Notes: generated by a model not told the origin, from the sequence alone. A DNA stretch of 64,000 nucleotides from Rhodospirillaceae bacterium (GCA_020638595.1 JACKIG010000006.1:62001-126000), one strand, 5' to 3'. Positions 41,920 to 51,436 are shown, counted from the first letter of the stretch. Translations and numbers: made by a program.

Positions 41920-42561
41920 ATGACCGGACCCCATCCGCTCACCCGCCGCGCCGTCGGCCGCCTGGTTGCCGGATCGGCCCTGGCTGCCGCACTGCCCCTC
42001 AGCCCCGGTGCGGTGGCAAGCCCGCTGGTGGCAACACCGCGCCAGACCGCGGGGCCGTTCTATCCCGACCGCTTTCCCGACGATGTCGACAACGACCTGA
42101 CCGTCATCGCCGGCGCCCCCGGGCCGGCGGCCGGCACGCCCCTGCGCCTGACGGGGCGCGTGCTCGATACCGGCGGACGGGCCGTGCGCGGATCGGTCGT
42201 CGAAATCTGGCAATGCGACGCCCAGGGCCGCTACCACCATTCCACCGACCGTCCCGGCGGTGCCGATGCGGGCTTCCAGGGCTTCGGCCGCACCCTGGCC
42301 GGCGATGACGGCGGCTACGGCTTCCGCACCATCCGCCCGGTGGCCTATGGCAGCCGCACCCCGCATATCCATGTGCTGGTGCGCCCGCCCGGCGGCGACC
42401 CGCTGGTGACGCAGATGTACGTGGCGGGCGAGCCGCGCAACGCGACCGACGGCATTCTGAACGCCATCCGCGATCCGGCGGCGCGCGCCGCCGTCATCGT
42501 ACCGCTGGCACAGGGCGCAGATGCGCTGACGGCCGATTTCGACATCGTGCTGGGAGGATGA
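41920..42561 (+). CDS. intradiol ring-cleavage dioxygenase-like protein with Tat-type signal
   Basis: A 213 aa protein of the protocatechuate 3,4-dioxygenase beta-like fold. TRRAVGRLVAGSALAAAL looks like a twin-arginine/Sec leader. Fe(III) ligands can be assigned: Tyr in CDAQGRYHHS, Tyr in RPVAYGSR and the His pair in TPHIHVLV. Other landmarks are TPRQTAGPFYPD and VVEIWQCDA. Secreted members of this family act on catechol-type compounds or remain uncharacterised. No aromatic-degradation genes are nearby. Confidence 0.88.
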   Translation: MTGPHPLTRRAVGRLVAGSALAAALPLSPGAVASPLVATPRQTAGPFYPDRFPDDVDNDLTVIAGAPGPAAGTPLRLTGRVLDTGGRAVRGSVVEIWQCDAQGRYHHSTDRPGGADAGFQGFGRTLAGDDGGYGFRTIRPVAYGSRTPHIHVLVRPPGGDPLVTQMYVAGEPRNATDGILNAIRDPAARAAVIVPLAQGADALTADFDIVLGG

Positions 42562-42643
42562 GCCACGGGAAGCGGCCGGACCCCAAGGCCCGCCAACCCG
42601 GCCCATTTCCAGCGCGTGGGGTCTCCGCGCACAACCCCGGAAG

Positions 42644-42663
42644 GTCCTCGCCTGCGCGAGGAC
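42644..42663. terminator. hairpin between convergent dioxygenase and hslO genes
   Basis: 8 bp perfect stem GTCCTCGC-CTGC-GCGAGGAC in the 132 bp convergent gap, without a T-run. It may stop transcription on both strands. It also resembles the CCCCGCCTTCGCGGGG dispersed element seen at 53064-53392. Confidence 0.4.
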
Positions 42664-42693
42664 GACGGATCTACCCGGAACCCTTCCCGACCC

Positions 42694-43626
42694 TCACGCG
42701 TCGGGGCGTGCCAGCACCATCAGCTCGTCCGCGGTGAACCGGTACTCCGCATGGCAGAACTCGCAGACGACCGCGAGCGTGCCGTCCGGTTCCTTCAGCT
42801 CCGCCACCTCGCCGGCGGGCAGGTTGGTCAGCACGCGTGTGACCCGCTCGCGCGAGCAGCGGCAGCCGGCGCGCACATCGCGCGGGCGATAGACGCGCAC
42901 CCCGTCCTCGTGGAACAGGCGATAGAGCAGCTGCCGCGGCGGCAGGTCGGGGTCCAGAAGCTCGTCCGACGTGGCACTGCCCATCAGCACCATGGCGCGG
43001 CGCCAATCGTCCTGCTCGACATTCGACATCGCCACGCGGCCGGGCGCCTCGTCCGGCAGGCGTTGCACCATCAGGCCGCTGGCCCGCCAGGCACCGTCGC
43101 GCCGCCCGACGGCCACCTTGATCCCGGAATCCAGCTGGTCCGACTGGCGCATGTAGTGCTGGATGCACTCCGCCACCGACTCGCCCGCCAGCGCCACCAG
43201 ACCCTGATAGCGCTGGGTGTGTTCGCCCTGGTCGACGGTGAAGGCCAGGTGCCCCTGGCCCAGCAGCACCGGCACGGCCGCCGTCGCGGCCTCGGGCAGG
43301 CGTTCCACCACCACCTTGGCATAGCCGCGGACTTCGCCGTCAGAGGTGACGTCGACGACCATGGTCGGCACCGCGCCGTCGCCCTTGGTCTGCAACGTGA
43401 AGACGCCGTCGTATTTCAGGCCGCTGGCCAGGATGCCGGCGACGACGATGGTTTCTGCCAGGATCTCCGACACCACGTCGGGGTAGTCGTGGCGCGACAC
43501 GATGGTGTCGACGACGGACCCCAGGCGCACCAGCCGCCCGCGCAGCTGCGACGTCTCGATCAGGAAGGGCTGGACGATGTCGTCGCCCGTCTCCGCAGCG
43601 TCCGTCTCGGCGGTCAGTCGAGACAC
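42694..43626 (-). CDS. hslO: Hsp33 redox-regulated chaperone
   Basis: A 310 aa holdase chaperone activated by oxidation. The zinc redox switch is present as CRC near residue 250 and CEFC near 285 (CxC...CxxC). N-terminal landmarks are FLIETSQLRGRLVRLG, AGILASGLKYDGVFTLQ and VDVTSDGEVRGYA. Start GTG 43626 overlaps the argF stop by 13 bp, which indicates coupling. An argD-argF-hslO order is common in alphaproteobacteria. Confidence 0.95.
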   Translation of the reverse strand: MSRLTAETDAAETGDDIVQPFLIETSQLRGRLVRLGSVVDTIVSRHDYPDVVSEILAETIVVAGILASGLKYDGVFTLQTKGDGAVPTMVVDVTSDGEVRGYAKVVVERLPEAATAAVPVLLGQGHLAFTVDQGEHTQRYQGLVALAGESVAECIQHYMRQSDQLDSGIKVAVGRRDGAWRASGLMVQRLPDEAPGRVAMSNVEQDDWRRAMVLMGSATSDELLDPDLPPRQLLYRLFHEDGVRVYRPRDVRAGCRCSRERVTRVLTNLPAGEVAELKEPDGTLAVVCEFCHAEYRFTADELMVLARPDA

Positions 43627-44525
43627 CACAGCAGGATCCCCTTCTGCGCATGCAGCCGGTTCTCGGCTTCGTCCCACACCACCGACTGCGGTCCGTCGAT
43701 CACCGAATCGGTGACTTCTTCGCCGCGGTGGGCCGGCAGGCAGTGCATGAACAGCGCATCGGGCTTGGCCAGCCGCATCAGCCGGTCGTTCACCTGATAG
43801 GGTCGCAACAGGTTGTGGCGGTTCGCCGCCTCCTTGTCGCCCATGGACACCCAGGTATCGGTGACGACGCAGTCGGCGTCGCGGACCATGCTGTCGGGGT
43901 CGTTGCCGACGACGACGCGCGCCCCGCGGCTGGCGGCCCAGGCGATCAGGTCGGCGGAGGGCTGCAGCTCTTCCGGGCAGGCCATGCGCAGCTCGAAATC
44001 GAAGCAGGCGGCCGCCCGCACCCATGAGCGGGCGACATTGTTGCCGTCGCCGCACCATGCCACCGACTTGCCGGCGATGGGGCCGCGATGCTCCTCGAAG
44101 GTCATCACGTCGGCCATCAGCTGGCAGGGATGGCTCTCGTCCGTCAGGCCGTTGATCACCGGCACCGTCGCCGCGCTGGCCAGCTGGCTCAGCCGTTCCG
44201 GCCCGTGGGTGCGGATCATGATGGCGTCGACATAGCGCGACAGCACGCGCGCGGTGTCCTCGATGGTCTCGCCGCGGCCCAGCTGCAGCTCGCGCCCGCT
44301 CAGCGTGACGACGTCGCCGCCGAGCTGGCGCATCCCCACCTCGAACGACACGCGGGTGCGCGTCGACGGCTTCTCGAAGATCATCGCCAGCGTCTTGCCG
44401 GCCAGGGGCTTGGCGGCGGACCCTCTCGGGTCCGTCCGCTTCAGCTGCCGCGACAGGTCGAGCATGCGGCGCAGCTCGCCCCGCTCCACCTTGTGCAGGC
44501 TCAGGAAGTGCTTCGGCTCAGGCAT
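43614..44525 (-). CDS. argF: ornithine carbamoyltransferase
   Basis: A 303 aa enzyme converting ornithine and carbamoyl phosphate to citrulline (arginine synthesis). The carbamoyl-phosphate motif EKPSTRTRVSFEVGM, THGPERL, DESHPCQLMADVMT and the ornithine-site HCLPAHRGEE are intact. Start MPEPKHFLSL (44525) overlaps the argD stop by 8 bp. Confidence 0.97.
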   Translation of the reverse strand: MPEPKHFLSLHKVERGELRRMLDLSRQLKRTDPRGSAAKPLAGKTLAMIFEKPSTRTRVSFEVGMRQLGGDVVTLSGRELQLGRGETIEDTARVLSRYVDAIMIRTHGPERLSQLASAATVPVINGLTDESHPCQLMADVMTFEEHRGPIAGKSVAWCGDGNNVARSWVRAAACFDFELRMACPEELQPSADLIAWAASRGARVVVGNDPDSMVRDADCVVTDTWVSMGDKEAANRHNLLRPYQVNDRLMRLAKPDALFMHCLPAHRGEEVTDSVIDGPQSVVWDEAENRLHAQKGILLWCLD

Positions 44526-45696
44526 GGGCGGCCTGGTCCGACAGCACCCGGTCCAGGATGGCGACGGCCTCCTCCACATGCTCTTCGCCGATGATCAGCG
44601 GCGGCAGCAGGCGGATGACGTTGTCCGACGCCGGCACCGTCAGCAGGCCGGCCGCGCGCAGGGCGGTGATGACGTCGCCGCAGGGCGGCACCGCCTTCAG
44701 GCCCAGCATCAGGCCCGACCCGCGAACCTCGGCGATCACCGACGGATGGCGCTGGGCCAGCGGCTGCACGCGCTGCCACAACAGGCGGCCGATACGCTCG
44801 ACCCGCTCCAGGAAGCCCGGCGACAGGATCACGTCCAAGACGGCGTTGCCCACGGCCATGGCCAGCGGATTGCCGGCATAGGTGCTGCCGTGGGTGCCGG
44901 CGGTCATGCCGACGGCCGCCGCCTCCGTCGCCAGGCAGGCGCCCAGCGGGAAGCCGCCGCCGATGCCCTTGCCGACGCACATGACGTCCGGCGTGATGCC
45001 GGCCCATTCATGGGCGAACAGCTTGCCGGTGCGGCCATAGCCCGTCTGGATCTCGTCGAGATAGAGCAGGATACCGAACTCGTCCGCCGTGGCACGCAGG
45101 GCGCGCAGATAGTCCAGGGTCGCCGGGCGGATGCCGCCTTCGCCCTGGATCGGCTCCACGCAGATAGCCGCCGTCTCCTCGGTGATGGCGGCGCGCAGCT
45201 CGTTCAGGTTGCCCCACGAGACGTGGTCGAACCCGTCGACCAGCGGCCCGAAGCCCTTGGTCAGCTTCTCCCCGCCCGAAGCCGAGATGCCGGCCAGCGT
45301 GCGCCCATGGAACGCCCCTTCGGCGGTGATGATGCGCCAGCGCTGCGGCTGGCCCTTGGCGGAGTGGTACTTGCGCACCAGCTTCGCCCCGCATTCCCAC
45401 GCTTCGACGCCGGAATTGGTGAAGAAGGCGGTGTCGGCGAAGGTGGCGCCCACCAGCCGCCCGGCCAGCTTCTCCTGCCCCGGAACGCGGTAGAGGTTGG
45501 AACAGTGCCAGAGCTTGCCGCCCTGCTCCCCCAGCGCCTGGACCATGTGCGGATGCGCGTGGCCCAATGCGGAAACCGCGACGCCGGCGCCGAAATCCAG
45601 ATATCGTCGGCCGTCGGTGTCCCAAATGTAGACACCCGCGCCGCGCTCGAACGCCACATCGGCCCGAGCGTATGTCGGCATAACGGCCGGAATCAT
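44518..45696 (-). CDS. argD: acetylornithine aminotransferase
   Basis: A 392 aa PLP-dependent class III aminotransferase that forms N-acetylornithine. It starts MIPAVMPTYARADVAFERG. Motifs are GRRYLDFGAGVAVSALGHAHP, TNSGVEAWECGAKLVRKY and LDEIQTGYGRTGKLFAHEW, then the Schiff-base lysine in MCVGKGIGGGFPLGA. First gene of argD-argF-hslO, divergent from the PTS operon across 244 bp. Confidence 0.96.
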   Translation of the reverse strand: MIPAVMPTYARADVAFERGAGVYIWDTDGRRYLDFGAGVAVSALGHAHPHMVQALGEQGGKLWHCSNLYRVPGQEKLAGRLVGATFADTAFFTNSGVEAWECGAKLVRKYHSAKGQPQRWRIITAEGAFHGRTLAGISASGGEKLTKGFGPLVDGFDHVSWGNLNELRAAITEETAAICVEPIQGEGGIRPATLDYLRALRATADEFGILLYLDEIQTGYGRTGKLFAHEWAGITPDVMCVGKGIGGGFPLGACLATEAAAVGMTAGTHGSTYAGNPLAMAVGNAVLDVILSPGFLERVERIGRLLWQRVQPLAQRHPSVIAEVRGSGLMLGLKAVPPCGDVITALRAAGLLTVPASDNVIRLLPPLIIGEEHVEEAVAILDRVLSDQAAHA

Positions 45697-45826
45697 CGGA
45701 TCGCCTCCATCGGTTCGACGCCACGCCCGCCACGCTTGGCCGGGAGCAGCAAAAGAGATCGCACAGTAGTGATGGGCGCCCGGTTGTCAACGTGGGGGGT
45801 TGCGGTTTGCGTCCGCCCGATCCTGC

Positions 45827-45854
45827 GCATACCCCCTGCCCGCTGGGGGTATGC
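45827..45854. promoter_or_regulatory. long palindrome upstream of the PTS operon
   Basis: Perfect 10 bp arms GCATACCCCC and GGGGGTATGC around an 8-base centre, 86 bp before the PTS start codon and 130 bp before argD. No T-run follows. An operator for a PTS regulator is a reasonable but unproven reading. Confidence 0.45.
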
Positions 45855-45940
45855 AGAGCCGGCAACTTTGCATCTGGACCCATGCGCAGGCGGGCGCTAA
45901 GAGGAAGACAATCAGATAAATGGTGATGTGCGGGGGCACC

Positions 45941-48466
45941 ATGGCGCGGATCGAGCTCTTGGCTCCTGTGGACGGTGTGCTTGTGCCGTTGGAGCAGGTT
46001 CCCGACCCGGTTTTTGCGGAACGCATGGTCGGTGACGGTGTCTCGATCGACCCCCTCAACGAAGTCCTGACCGCGCCCTGTGCGGGCACCGTGACCCAGC
46101 TTCACAAGGCCGGCCACGCGGTGACGCTGACCGGCCCCGAAGGGGTCGAAGTCCTGCTGCACATCGGGCTCGACACGGTCGCGCTCAAGGGCGAAGGCTT
46201 CAGGCCCCAGGTCAGCGAAGGCCAGACCGTTGGCGCCGGCGACCCGCTGATCGCCTTCGATGCCGACCATCTGGCGACTCATGCGAAAAGCCTCCTCACC
46301 CAGATGGTGGTGACGAACGCCGACCGCACCTCAGCGCTGATACCGGCCAAAGGGGCCGTTCGGGCCGGGACCGACGTGGCTTTGACCCTGGACTTCGGGG
46401 CGGCGCGGGCCGAAGCCGAAGCCGGTGGCGAGCGGGTCGTTTCCCAGGCGATTCTGATCCCCAACCCGACGGGCCTGCATGCGCGGCCGGCCGCCGTGCT
46501 CGCCAACATGGCCAAGCGGTTCAAGGCGAAGGTGCTGCTGCAGCGCGGCGACGACCAGGCCAATGCCAAGAGCGTGGTCTCGATCATGGGCCTGAACCTC
46601 GAGCAGGGGGCCAAGGTCGTCCTGGTCGCGGAGGGACCCGATGCCGCCGCCGCGGTTGCTGCCCTGGAACCCGAACTCGCCGGCGGACTGGGCGACGAGG
46701 GCACCGCACCGGCGCCGGCGCCCGCCACCACCGAGATCGCCGCAGCGGCCGCGCCGATCCCGAAGCCGCGGTCCGACGATCCCAGGCTGCTGGTCGGCGT
46801 GTCGGCCTCCCCGGGGCTGGTGGTCGGCCGGGTGTTCCAGTTGCGCCGCAAGGAAATCGAGATACCCGAACTGGGCGGCGAGCCCTTCGCCGAACGCAAC
46901 CGCCTGGCCGACGCGGTGGAGCATGCGCGCATTCAGCTCGAGGCTCTGCAGGCAGAGCTGCACGCCCAGGCCGACCCGGCGAAGGCCGCCATCTTCGCCG
47001 CCCATCAGGAATTGCTGGACGATCCCGGCCTGATCGACGTCGCCCACAGTGCGATCGCCAAGGGCAAGAGCGCGGAGTTCGCGTGGCGCGAAGCCTATAC
47101 GCAGCAGGCGGCCCGCCTCGCCGCCCTGCCCAACGAGCTGTTGGCGGCGCGGGCCAACGACCTGCGGGACGTGGGCCTGCGGGTGCTGGGCATCCTGACG
47201 GGGCAGCCGATCGAGGCGCCGCAGCTTCCCCCCGATACGGTGCTGATCGCGGAGGACCTGACCCCCTCGGACACCGCCAGCCTGGATCGCGGCCGGGTGC
47301 TCGGCTTCTGCACCGTCGGCGGTGGTGCCACGTCGCATGTGGCGATCCTCGCCCGCGCCGTCGACCTGCCGGCGGTGGCCGGGATCGAGCCGCGCGCCCT
47401 CGACATCGCCGACGGGACGATGGTGGTCGTCGACGGCGCGCGCGGCACCTTGCGCATCGACCCGGATGAGGCGGAGATCGAGCGGATCCGTTCGACCAGA
47501 GAGCGGGCCGCCGCCCGACGGGAGGTCGACCTTGCCGCCGCGCATGAACAGGCGGCAACGACCGACGGCCATCGGATCATGACGGTGGCGAATGTCGGCG
47601 GGGTCGCCGATGCGCGCGAGGCGGTCCGGCTGGGTGGCGAGGGCGTGGGCCTGCTGCGATCGGAATTCCTGTTCCTGGAGCGGGCGACGGCACCATCGGA
47701 GGACGAGCAGGCCCGCATCTATCAGGAGATCGCGGACGCGCTGGAGGGCCGCCCGCTGATCGTGCGCACCCTTGATGTCGGCGGCGACAAGCCCCTGCCC
47801 TACCTGCCGCTGCCGAAGGAAGAAAACCCGTTCCTGGGCGTGCGCGGCGTGCGGCTGGCGATCGACCGGCCGGAGATCCTGCGCACCCAGATCCGTGCGA
47901 TCCTCAGGGTGCGGGGCTGCACGCGGCTGGGCCTGATGTTCCCGATGGTATCCGCGTTGGACGAGATCCGATCCCTGCGTTCGGTGGTCGAGGAGGAGCG
48001 TGACAAGCTCCAGCGCACCGAACCCGTGGAGGTCGGGATCATGGTGGAGGTGCCGTCGGCCGCCATCATGGCCCGGCAATTCGCCGCCGAGGTCGACTTC
48101 TTCTCCGTCGGCACCAACGACCTGACGCAATACACGCTGGCCATGGACCGGGGGCACCCCAAGCTTGCGTCCAAGGCCGACGCCATGAACCCGGCGGTGC
48201 TGCGGCTGATCGCCCAGACCGTCGAAGGCGCCCACGCCCACGGCAAATGGGTCGGCGTCTGCGGCGGCATCGCCAGCGACATCCAGGCGGTGCCGATCCT
48301 GGTGGGGCTGGGCGTCGACGAATTCAGCGTCAGCGTGCCGGCGCTGCCGCGCGTCAAGGCGGCGATCCGCACCTACAGCCTCGACCAGTGCAAAGACCTC
48401 GCCGCGACCGCCCTGGCGCAGGATCACGCCGCAGCGGTCCGCGCCCTCGTTCCCCTCGATTTCTGA
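45941..48466 (+). CDS. PTS fusion protein EIIA-HPr-Enzyme I
   Basis: An 841 aa cytoplasmic phosphotransfer protein combining three PTS modules. EIIA(Glc-type) occupies about 1-150 with phospho-His H74 in VLLHIGLDTVALKG. HPr lies at about 165-255 with H180 in NPTGLHARPAAV and a regulatory-type SVVSIMGL. Enzyme I lies at about 285-841 with H466 in GGGATSHVAILAR and the PEP-site stretch TNDLTQYTLAMDRGHP. Similar fusions serve N-acetylglucosamine PTS in Caulobacter-type bacteria. It passes phosphate from PEP to the EIIB domains of the next gene. Start 45941 is preceded by GGGGG; ATG 45920 would add seven residues. Confidence 0.95.
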   Translation: MARIELLAPVDGVLVPLEQVPDPVFAERMVGDGVSIDPLNEVLTAPCAGTVTQLHKAGHAVTLTGPEGVEVLLHIGLDTVALKGEGFRPQVSEGQTVGAGDPLIAFDADHLATHAKSLLTQMVVTNADRTSALIPAKGAVRAGTDVALTLDFGAARAEAEAGGERVVSQAILIPNPTGLHARPAAVLANMAKRFKAKVLLQRGDDQANAKSVVSIMGLNLEQGAKVVLVAEGPDAAAAVAALEPELAGGLGDEGTAPAPAPATTEIAAAAAPIPKPRSDDPRLLVGVSASPGLVVGRVFQLRRKEIEIPELGGEPFAERNRLADAVEHARIQLEALQAELHAQADPAKAAIFAAHQELLDDPGLIDVAHSAIAKGKSAEFAWREAYTQQAARLAALPNELLAARANDLRDVGLRVLGILTGQPIEAPQLPPDTVLIAEDLTPSDTASLDRGRVLGFCTVGGGATSHVAILARAVDLPAVAGIEPRALDIADGTMVVVDGARGTLRIDPDEAEIERIRSTRERAAARREVDLAAAHEQAATTDGHRIMTVANVGGVADAREAVRLGGEGVGLLRSEFLFLERATAPSEDEQARIYQEIADALEGRPLIVRTLDVGGDKPLPYLPLPKEENPFLGVRGVRLAIDRPEILRTQIRAILRVRGCTRLGLMFPMVSALDEIRSLRSVVEEERDKLQRTEPVEVGIMVEVPSAAIMARQFAAEVDFFSVGTNDLTQYTLAMDRGHPKLASKADAMNPAVLRLIAQTVEGAHAHGKWVGVCGGIASDIQAVPILVGLGVDEFSVSVPALPRVKAAIRTYSLDQCKDLAATALAQDHAAAVRALVPLDF

Positions 48467-48480
48467 TCCGGAGTTCGCCG

Positions 48481-50538
48481 ATGGCCTCCGCCTCGTTCTT
48501 CAACAGCGCTTTCGGTGTCCTTCAGCGGATCGGCAAGGCGCTGATGGTGCCGGTCGCAGTGCTGCCCGTGGCCGGCATCCTGCTGGGCGTCGGCAGTGCC
48601 ATCGCCGGTGCCGAGGGTCTCGCCCCCTGGCTGGTCGAGATCGGGCATATCATGGCGGCGTCCGGCGGGGCCGTCTTCACCATCCTGCCGCTGATCTTCG
48701 CGATCGGCGTGGCGCTGGGCTTCACCGACAACGACGGCGTCGCCGCCCTCGCCGCTTCGGTCGGCTATTTCGTGCTGATTGCCGCCTTGGGGGTGCTCGG
48801 CCTGCTGTTCATCGATTGGATGGCACCGGCGCAGCCGTTGAAGCTGGACGGGCCGCCCGTCCATGTCGAATTCGACGGCGATCGCGAACGGTTCGTCTGC
48901 CTTGATGCGGACGGCAGAACGCTCGAATTCCTGCGCCTGGACGAGATCGCGGGCGGACAGCTGGTCTGCGATGGCGTCACGGTTCCGTTCGCGGTGGCCG
49001 ACGGCGTCGCCAGCTACAGCGCGGCGGACGGCACTGACGAACTGTTTCCGGCGGCGCAGAGCCGGGCCGAGATCAAGAAGATCTTCGGGATCGACAGCAT
49101 CGACACGGGCGTTTTCGGCGGCATCCTGATCGGACTGATCGCGGCAGCGCTGTTCAACCGGTACTACCGGGTGAAGCTGCCGCCCTATCTCGGCTTCTTC
49201 GCCGGCAAGCGCCTGGTGCCGATCGTCACGGCATTTGCCGCCATCGGCCTTGCCGCAGTGCTGGCCGTGGTCTGGCCGCCGGTGGGCAGCGCCATCCGCG
49301 ATTTCGGCGACTGGGCCGCCTACGGCAGACCGGCGCTGGCGGTGACGGTGTACGGCCTGGTGGAGCGGATGCTGCTGCCGTTCGGCCTGCACCATATCTG
49401 GAACGTGCCGTTCTTCTTCGAAGTGGGCACCTATGTGAACCCCGATACCGGCGAGGCGGTGCACGGGGTGCTCTCGCGCTATTTCGCGGGCGACCGCGAG
49501 GCGGCGATCCTCGGCGGCGGCTTCGTCTTCAAGATGTTCGGCCTTCCGGCCGCGGCCTTCGCCATCATCCACACCGCCAAGCCCGAGAACAGGGCACGTG
49601 TGACGGGCATCATGGTGTCGGCCGCGCTGACCTCGTTCCTCACCGGCATCACCGAGCCTCTGGAATTCGCCTTCCTGTTCGTGGCGCCCTTGCTCTATGT
49701 GGCGCATGCCGTCCTGGTCGGGCTGGCCTTCCTCGTGACCTACCTGCTGGACGCGCGGCTCGGCTATTCGTTCTCCCACGGCTTCATCGACTACGCACTG
49801 TTCTTTGCGACCAACGTGAAGCCGTGGATCATCCTGGTCCTGGGGCCCATTTTCGCGGTGATCTACTACACGGTCTTCCGCGCCTTGATCGTGCGGCTCG
49901 ATCTCAAGACACCGGGCCGCGAAGCCCAGACCGTCGACACCTTCGAGGCCCGCGAGGGAGCTGCCGACGCCTTTTCGAAGGAACTAGCCCTTGCCTTCGG
50001 CGGCGGCAGCAACATCAAGGGCATCGATGCCTGCATCACCCGGCTCCGCGTGGAAGTCGCCGATGTGGGCAAGGCCGACCGGCAGAAGCTGAAAGCGCTC
50101 GGTGCAACCGGGGTGGTCCAGGTGGGCAACAACCTCCAGGCCATCTTCGGTCCGCAGTCCGAAAACCTGATGACGGACCTGCGGCTCTATCTGCAAAGCG
50201 CCGGTGCCGAGGCGGAACTGCCCGAGGGGGCGGCGGCACCGAAGGTGCGCTACAAGCCCGATCCGGCGAAACCGCGACCGGTGGATCCCCTGGCGGCGGA
50301 AAAGGCCGCGGCGATCCTGAAGGCCCTGGGCGGTACCGCCAACATATCGGTGGCCGAGGCCTGTGCGGAGACCCGGTTGCGGGTGACGCTGAAGGATGTC
50401 GCCGGGCTGGACGAAACCGCGTTGAAGGCGGCAGGCGTGGCCGGGTTGCAGCGCCTGAAGGACGGCGTGCTTCACCTCATCGTCGGCCTCAACGCCGAGC
50501 AATATGCCAGCGAACTGAAGGCCGCGATGACCCGGTAG
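48481..50538 (+). CDS. PTS sugar permease EIICB(B), glucose/N-acetylglucosamine family
   Basis: A 685 aa membrane transporter. The EIIC domain starts FFNSAFGVLQRIGKALMVPVAVLPVAG (part) and includes GLHHIWNVPFFFEVG and TGITEPLEFAFLFVAP. Between the early helices and SIDTGVFGGILIG lies an unusual soluble insertion of about 85 residues (112-200). The first EIIB domain has phospho-Cys C518 (GIDACITRLRV); a second, divergent EIIB at the C-terminus has C628 (AEACAETRLRV). Typical NagE/PtsG proteins have one EIIB and no such insertion. It lies 14 bp after the EIIA-HPr-EI gene. The sugar is uncertain; GlcNAc or glucose is most likely. Confidence 0.93.
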   Translation: MASASFFNSAFGVLQRIGKALMVPVAVLPVAGILLGVGSAIAGAEGLAPWLVEIGHIMAASGGAVFTILPLIFAIGVALGFTDNDGVAALAASVGYFVLIAALGVLGLLFIDWMAPAQPLKLDGPPVHVEFDGDRERFVCLDADGRTLEFLRLDEIAGGQLVCDGVTVPFAVADGVASYSAADGTDELFPAAQSRAEIKKIFGIDSIDTGVFGGILIGLIAAALFNRYYRVKLPPYLGFFAGKRLVPIVTAFAAIGLAAVLAVVWPPVGSAIRDFGDWAAYGRPALAVTVYGLVERMLLPFGLHHIWNVPFFFEVGTYVNPDTGEAVHGVLSRYFAGDREAAILGGGFVFKMFGLPAAAFAIIHTAKPENRARVTGIMVSAALTSFLTGITEPLEFAFLFVAPLLYVAHAVLVGLAFLVTYLLDARLGYSFSHGFIDYALFFATNVKPWIILVLGPIFAVIYYTVFRALIVRLDLKTPGREAQTVDTFEAREGAADAFSKELALAFGGGSNIKGIDACITRLRVEVADVGKADRQKLKALGATGVVQVGNNLQAIFGPQSENLMTDLRLYLQSAGAEAELPEGAAAPKVRYKPDPAKPRPVDPLAAEKAAAILKALGGTANISVAEACAETRLRVTLKDVAGLDETALKAAGVAGLQRLKDGVLHLIVGLNAEQYASELKAAMTR

Positions 50539-50562
50539 GTCCCCACCGCACGGGGAAGGACC

Positions 50563-50577
50563 GGCCGCGTCGCGGCC
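50563..50577. terminator. short GC hairpin between convergent PTS and oxygenase genes
   Basis: GGCCGC-GTC-GCGGCC in the 49 bp gap between the convergent genes; no T-run. Likely a shared stop region. Confidence 0.35.
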
Positions 50578-50587
50578 GCCGGCGCCG

Positions 50588-51436
50588 TCACACGCAGACG
50601 ACCGCCGGCTCCCCCACGGTGCGGCCGAAGACGCGGCGGTGGCTGTCCGGCCCCCACACCTGCTCCGGCCGTTCGTCATAGCTGAGCAGCGCGATCACCC
50701 GCGGGCGGGCCCCGCGCACCGGCGTCACCCGGTGCAGGGCCTGGCGGCCACGGAACAGCACAAGCGTACCCGGGGCCACATCCTGAAACCGGGTCAGGCC
50801 CGGCGTGTCGTCCATGACGGCGCGCACACCGTCATAGTTCTCGTCCCGGCCTGAGCGGATGCCGGGCGCGTATTCGAACAGGCCGCCCTCTTCCGGCTTT
50901 TGCAGCAGCAGCGAGACGACGAAGTCGTTGCCGTCGAAATGCCAACCATGGGCGTCGCCGTCCCGCAGGATGGTGAAGTTGCAGCGCATCAGCGGGTCGG
51001 CGACGCGGTACAGCGCCGGCAGGCCCAGGATGTCGCGCACCAGGTCGGTCAGCGGCTGCCAGTCGTACACCGCCAGGGTCGGCCCCGCCGGGTCCATCTG
51101 GTCGGTCGCCGTCACCCACATGCGGTAGGGCGCGGTGCGGCGCACCGGATGGTCCGGTTCCATCCAGTCTTCCGCCGACTGGCCGTAGGCGGTCAGCATA
51201 TGGTCGCGCCGATAGGCCACCGGCAGCAGCCGCAACGCTTCCGCCGCCATCGCCGCGACGGCCTCGCTGCGCAGGAAGCCGGGCAGCAGCGCCGCCCCCG
51301 TGTCGGCAAATGCGGCCCGCGCATCCGCCACGATGCGGGCGCGTGCATCCGGATCGGCCAGCGGATAGCGGTCCAGGTCGACAAGCGCTTCGATGCGGCT
51401 GGCGGCCTGTTGGTTGAGATCGGCCAACTCCGTCAC
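50588..51436 (-). CDS. Fe(II)/2-oxoglutarate-dependent oxygenase, HalD/BesD-like fold
   Basis: A 282 aa member of the 2OG oxygenase group that contains the amino-acid halogenases BesD/HalD. The iron triad is visible as H166 and D168 in GWHFDGNDFVVSLLLQ and H235 in QALHRVTPV, with the 2OG-binding Arg shortly after. Because Asp is present where halogenases have Gly, hydroxylation is the expected reaction. GGLFEYAPGIR and DENYDGVRAVM are family landmarks. Start GTG 51436 overlaps the upstream binding-protein stop (GTGA). Confidence 0.85.
   Translation of the reverse strand: MTELADLNQQAASRIEALVDLDRYPLADPDARARIVADARAAFADTGAALLPGFLRSEAVAAMAAEALRLLPVAYRRDHMLTAYGQSAEDWMEPDHPVRRTAPYRMWVTATDQMDPAGPTLAVYDWQPLTDLVRDILGLPALYRVADPLMRCNFTILRDGDAHGWHFDGNDFVVSLLLQKPEEGGLFEYAPGIRSGRDENYDGVRAVMDDTPGLTRFQDVAPGTLVLFRGRQALHRVTPVRGARPRVIALLSYDERPEQVWGPDSHRRVFGRTVGEPAVVCV

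Noticed and set aside
50588..51436. Annotation of the oxygenase as a halogenase
   Set aside because: Radical halogenases of this group replace the iron-binding Asp by Gly; here HFD keeps the Asp, so hydroxylase is the safer reading.
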